A stretch of 7,082 nucleotides of DNA from an uncultured Oscillospiraceae bacterium (GTDB taxonomy: Bacteria > Bacillota > Clostridia > Oscillospirales > Oscillospiraceae), in assembly GCA_900752305.1 (NCBI GenBank), contig CAADUV010000351.1:1-7082 (forward strand), given 5' to 3'. The number at the start of each line of letters is the position of its first letter. The first letter of the stretch is position 1. Position numbers and translations under genes: made by a program. Shown here in pieces: positions 5,582 to 7,082 of the stretch. The notes beneath the pieces are model-generated. The model worked only from the letters and a program-made list of their open reading frames with translations. It did no database searches and was not told the DNA's origin.

Positions 5582-6033
5582 TTGACGACCACACATCTAT
5601 TATTCTTGCTGGCCTGTGCCGGGCATTTGGTGCTCTGGCGCTGTGCCGGTGGATGGAGGCGTTTTCCCCACTGTGCACGGGGCTGATGCTGGCGGGGTGC
5701 GTGCTGTTCTTCCTGCCTGGCGTGGCGCATCACGTGTTCTGCGGGGCGGTGGAGTGGTTCTATCTGCGGCTGGGACGGACAGAGGAGGCGCGGGAGGTCA
5801 TCGTGGACTTTTTCAAAGGCACTTCCGCCACCATGTTCCTCTGCTATCTGGGGTTGTTGCTCTTTGCGGTGTCCCTATTTGTTCCCGTGGTCAGCGGCGC
5901 TACTGAGTTGCCCCGCTGGGCGTGTCTGTGCAACACCCTGCCCCTGTTCCTATTGCTGTCCCCTCTTCGCATTGTAGGGACGATGAATCTAGTCAGCGCA
6001 GTGCTGTTTTTCGGGCTATTTGTTTTGATTTGA
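5582..6033 (+). pseudogene. Small multi-pass membrane protein gene, apparently frameshifted with internal loss
   Basis: I do not recognise a function. The C-terminal part, from about 5640 to the TGA at 6033, encodes a coherent membrane protein with hydrophobic segments such as LMLAGCVLFFLPGVAHHVF, MFLCYLGLLLFAVSLFVPVV (about 5832-5890) and a final LVSAVLFFGLFVLI, with a polar EWFYLRLGRTEEAREV loop. That frame has no credible start: its GTG at 5542 sits in a hairpin loop with no ribosome binding site. The AAGGAG at 5568-5573 is ideally placed (8 bases) for TTG at 5582 in another frame, which reads MTTTHLLFLLACAGHLVLWRC, a natural-looking first membrane helix, then stops at 5684. The two frames meet near 5636-5650. 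The simplest reading is a gene whose middle was deleted, shifting the frame. A novel in-frame start or a sequence error remains possible. Confidence 0.55.
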
Positions 6034-6044
6034 GATGAAAGAGC

Positions 6045-6887
6045 ATGAAATACCACATTGAAAAGAACACGGTACAGGAGACCCTGGTCATCCCCCTGTA
6101 CGGCCGCAAGATGTGCTCGGAGCTGTTCCCCCAGTTGTTCCGGGACGAGACTGCCATCCGGCTCATGGACCAGATCGACTACGACTTCTCCACCCTGGCG
6201 CAGAAATCCCAGAGCACGGTGCAGCAGTTCGGATTCCTGGAGCTGGCCATGCGGCAGAACGACCTGGCCTGGGAGGTGCGGGACTACCTCAAAAAGCACC
6301 CCAAAGCGGCGGTGGTCAATCTGGGCTGTGGGCTGGACGACACGGGGCGGAGCTGCGACAACGGGTGCTGCAAGCTGTACAACCTGGATTTCCCCGACGT
6401 CATCGCGGTGCGGGATGCGTTATTGCCTGCCGGCGAACGGGAGGAGAACATCCCCTGTGACCTGAACGACTACTCCTGGTTCGACCGCATCGATGCCAGC
6501 GGGGGCGCGGTCTTTTTCGCCGCTGGGGTGTTCTACTACTTCCTGACCAAGCAGTTCCAGACGCTGGTGCAGGCCATGGCTCAGGCGTTTCCCGGTGGTC
6601 GGCTGGTGTTCGATGCCGCGGGGAAGGCGGCGGTGAAGATGATGCTGAAGACGTGGATCCGGGACGCTGAGATAAAGGACGTGGGCGCCTATTTCTCCGT
6701 GTCCGACGCTCGGCGGGAGCTGTCCCCCTGGGCGCCCGGTTTGCAGGTGTCCAGCCGGGGGTATATGCTGGGGTATCAGAGCCTGGACGACCCGTCGGTG
6801 AAGGGGCTGTACCGGCTGCTGGCCAGAATCGGCGATGGGTGGATGAAGATGCAGATCGTGCGGATGGAGTTTGGCGGATTGGTATGA
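6045..6887 (+). CDS. SAM-dependent methyltransferase, LCM (leucine carboxyl methyltransferase / TcmP-like) family
   Basis: 280 residues, usual size for bacterial members of this family, which are cytosolic O-methyltransferases; relatives methylate carboxyl or hydroxyl groups (TcmP in tetracenomycin synthesis, YktD-like proteins in Bacillus). The SAM-binding core is clear: motif I VVNLGCGLDDTGR at 90-102, the acidic residue after the second strand at D115 (YNLDFPDV), and the CDLND adenine-binding region at 138-142, followed by FFAAGVFYYF (157-166) of motif IV. The N-terminal cap runs to about residue 85. The substrate is unknown. It starts 11 bases after the stop of the broken membrane-protein gene, with only a weak purine-rich site (GAAAGAG), which suggests it relied on translation of the gene before it. 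No strong promoter of its own is seen, so it likely depends on the one at 5453. Confidence 0.88.
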   Translation: MKYHIEKNTVQETLVIPLYGRKMCSELFPQLFRDETAIRLMDQIDYDFSTLAQKSQSTVQQFGFLELAMRQNDLAWEVRDYLKKHPKAAVVNLGCGLDDTGRSCDNGCCKLYNLDFPDVIAVRDALLPAGEREENIPCDLNDYSWFDRIDASGGAVFFAAGVFYYFLTKQFQTLVQAMAQAFPGGRLVFDAAGKAAVKMMLKTWIRDAEIKDVGAYFSVSDARRELSPWAPGLQVSSRGYMLGYQSLDDPSVKGLYRLLARIGDGWMKMQIVRMEFGGLV

Positions 6888-6930
6888 CTGCTGTCAGGAC
6901 AGAAAAGTTCCAGCAGCTCCCTTTCCACTA

Positions 6931-6959
6931 TTGAAATTTTCGTTCCCATCCTGTAACAT
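6931..6959 (+). promoter_or_regulatory. Possible promoter of the right-edge gene
   Basis: TTGAAA (6931-6936, 5 of 6), 17 bases, TAACAT (6954-6959, 4 of 6), giving a start near 6966 and a leader of about 83 bases before the ATG at 7049. Confidence 0.45.
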
Positions 6960-6964
6960 AAGTA

Positions 6965-7026
6965 CGTGCATTGCGTCGCAACGATGATGGCACAGCCATG
7001 CCCCCTCTTTCCGGTGTGTATGCACG
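6965..7026 (+). promoter_or_regulatory. Possibly folded leader of the right-edge gene
   Basis: CGTGCAT (6965-6971) can pair with ATGCACG (7020-7026) as a 7-base closing stem. Inside are a small TGC-GTC-GCA hairpin (6972-6980) and ATGGC-ACA-GCCAT (6987-6999). The layout resembles a multi-branched leader, but I do not recognise a known riboswitch, and the inner stems are short enough to be chance. Confidence 0.25.
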
Positions 7027-7048
7027 ATCAGTCTGATGGAGGTGCAGT

Positions 7049-7082
7049 ATGGGCATTTTAAGAAAGTCAATCGGCGGGTCGG
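7049..7082 (+). CDS. Start of an unidentified gene (cut by right edge)
   Basis: ATG at 7049 preceded by a strong GGAGG (7038-7042) at 6-base spacing and read open to the edge as MGILRKSIGGS. Eleven residues are too few to name a family. The good ribosome binding site and a plausible promoter upstream support a real gene. Confidence 0.55.
   Translation, partial: MGILRKSIGGS

Noticed and set aside
6888..6920. CTGCTG...CAGCAG after the methyltransferase as a terminator
   Set aside because: Only six paired bases across a 17-base loop, and no T-run directly after the stem.

Overview
The window looks like chromosomal DNA of a GC-rich anaerobic Firmicute, most likely a gut Clostridium-group organism of the Flavonifractor/Lawsonibacter type (Oscillospirales). 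This is an inference from strong AGGAGG-type ribosome binding sites, near-consensus sigma-A promoters, GC-rich codon use and gene types typical of that group. I see no phage, transposon, CRISPR or RNA-gene signature, and no gene-free stretch longer than about 210 bases.

Left part (1-3256, all minus strand). A LysR-type regulator gene is followed by a methionine-type ABC transporter, metN (ATPase) then metI (permease), which overlap by 4 bases. After 14 bases comes the start of an NAD-dependent L-lactate/2-hydroxyacid dehydrogenase gene that runs off the left edge. The metN promoter (TGGACA, 18 bases, TATAAT) has a perfect LysR-like palindrome centred about 67 bases upstream of the predicted transcript start, where LysR activators usually bind. 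The leader is only about 20 bases, so a SAM riboswitch or T-box is excluded. The usual methionine-binding lipoprotein gene metQ is not seen. lysR has its own promoter, a palindrome over its start site and a long structured leader.

Middle part (3255-5435, minus strand). A membrane-anchored metallophosphoesterase and a GNAT acetyltransferase with a C-terminal YoaP-like domain each have their own promoter and intrinsic terminator. The acetyltransferase promoter lies under a 34-base near-perfect palindrome, a strong candidate repressor operator.

Right part (5453-7082, plus strand). A fully consensus promoter reads through two hairpins into a small membrane-protein gene that appears broken: the only well-placed ribosome binding site serves a TTG start in one frame, while most of the protein lies in another. 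Eleven bases further is a gene for an LCM-family (leucine carboxyl methyltransferase / TcmP-like) SAM-dependent methyltransferase. At the right edge a new gene begins behind a GGAGG site and a possibly structured leader.

I did not find a clearly new multi-gene system. The best leads are the LysR operator/metNI/hydroxyacid dehydrogenase unit, the apparent deletion in the membrane-protein gene, and the 34-base palindrome.
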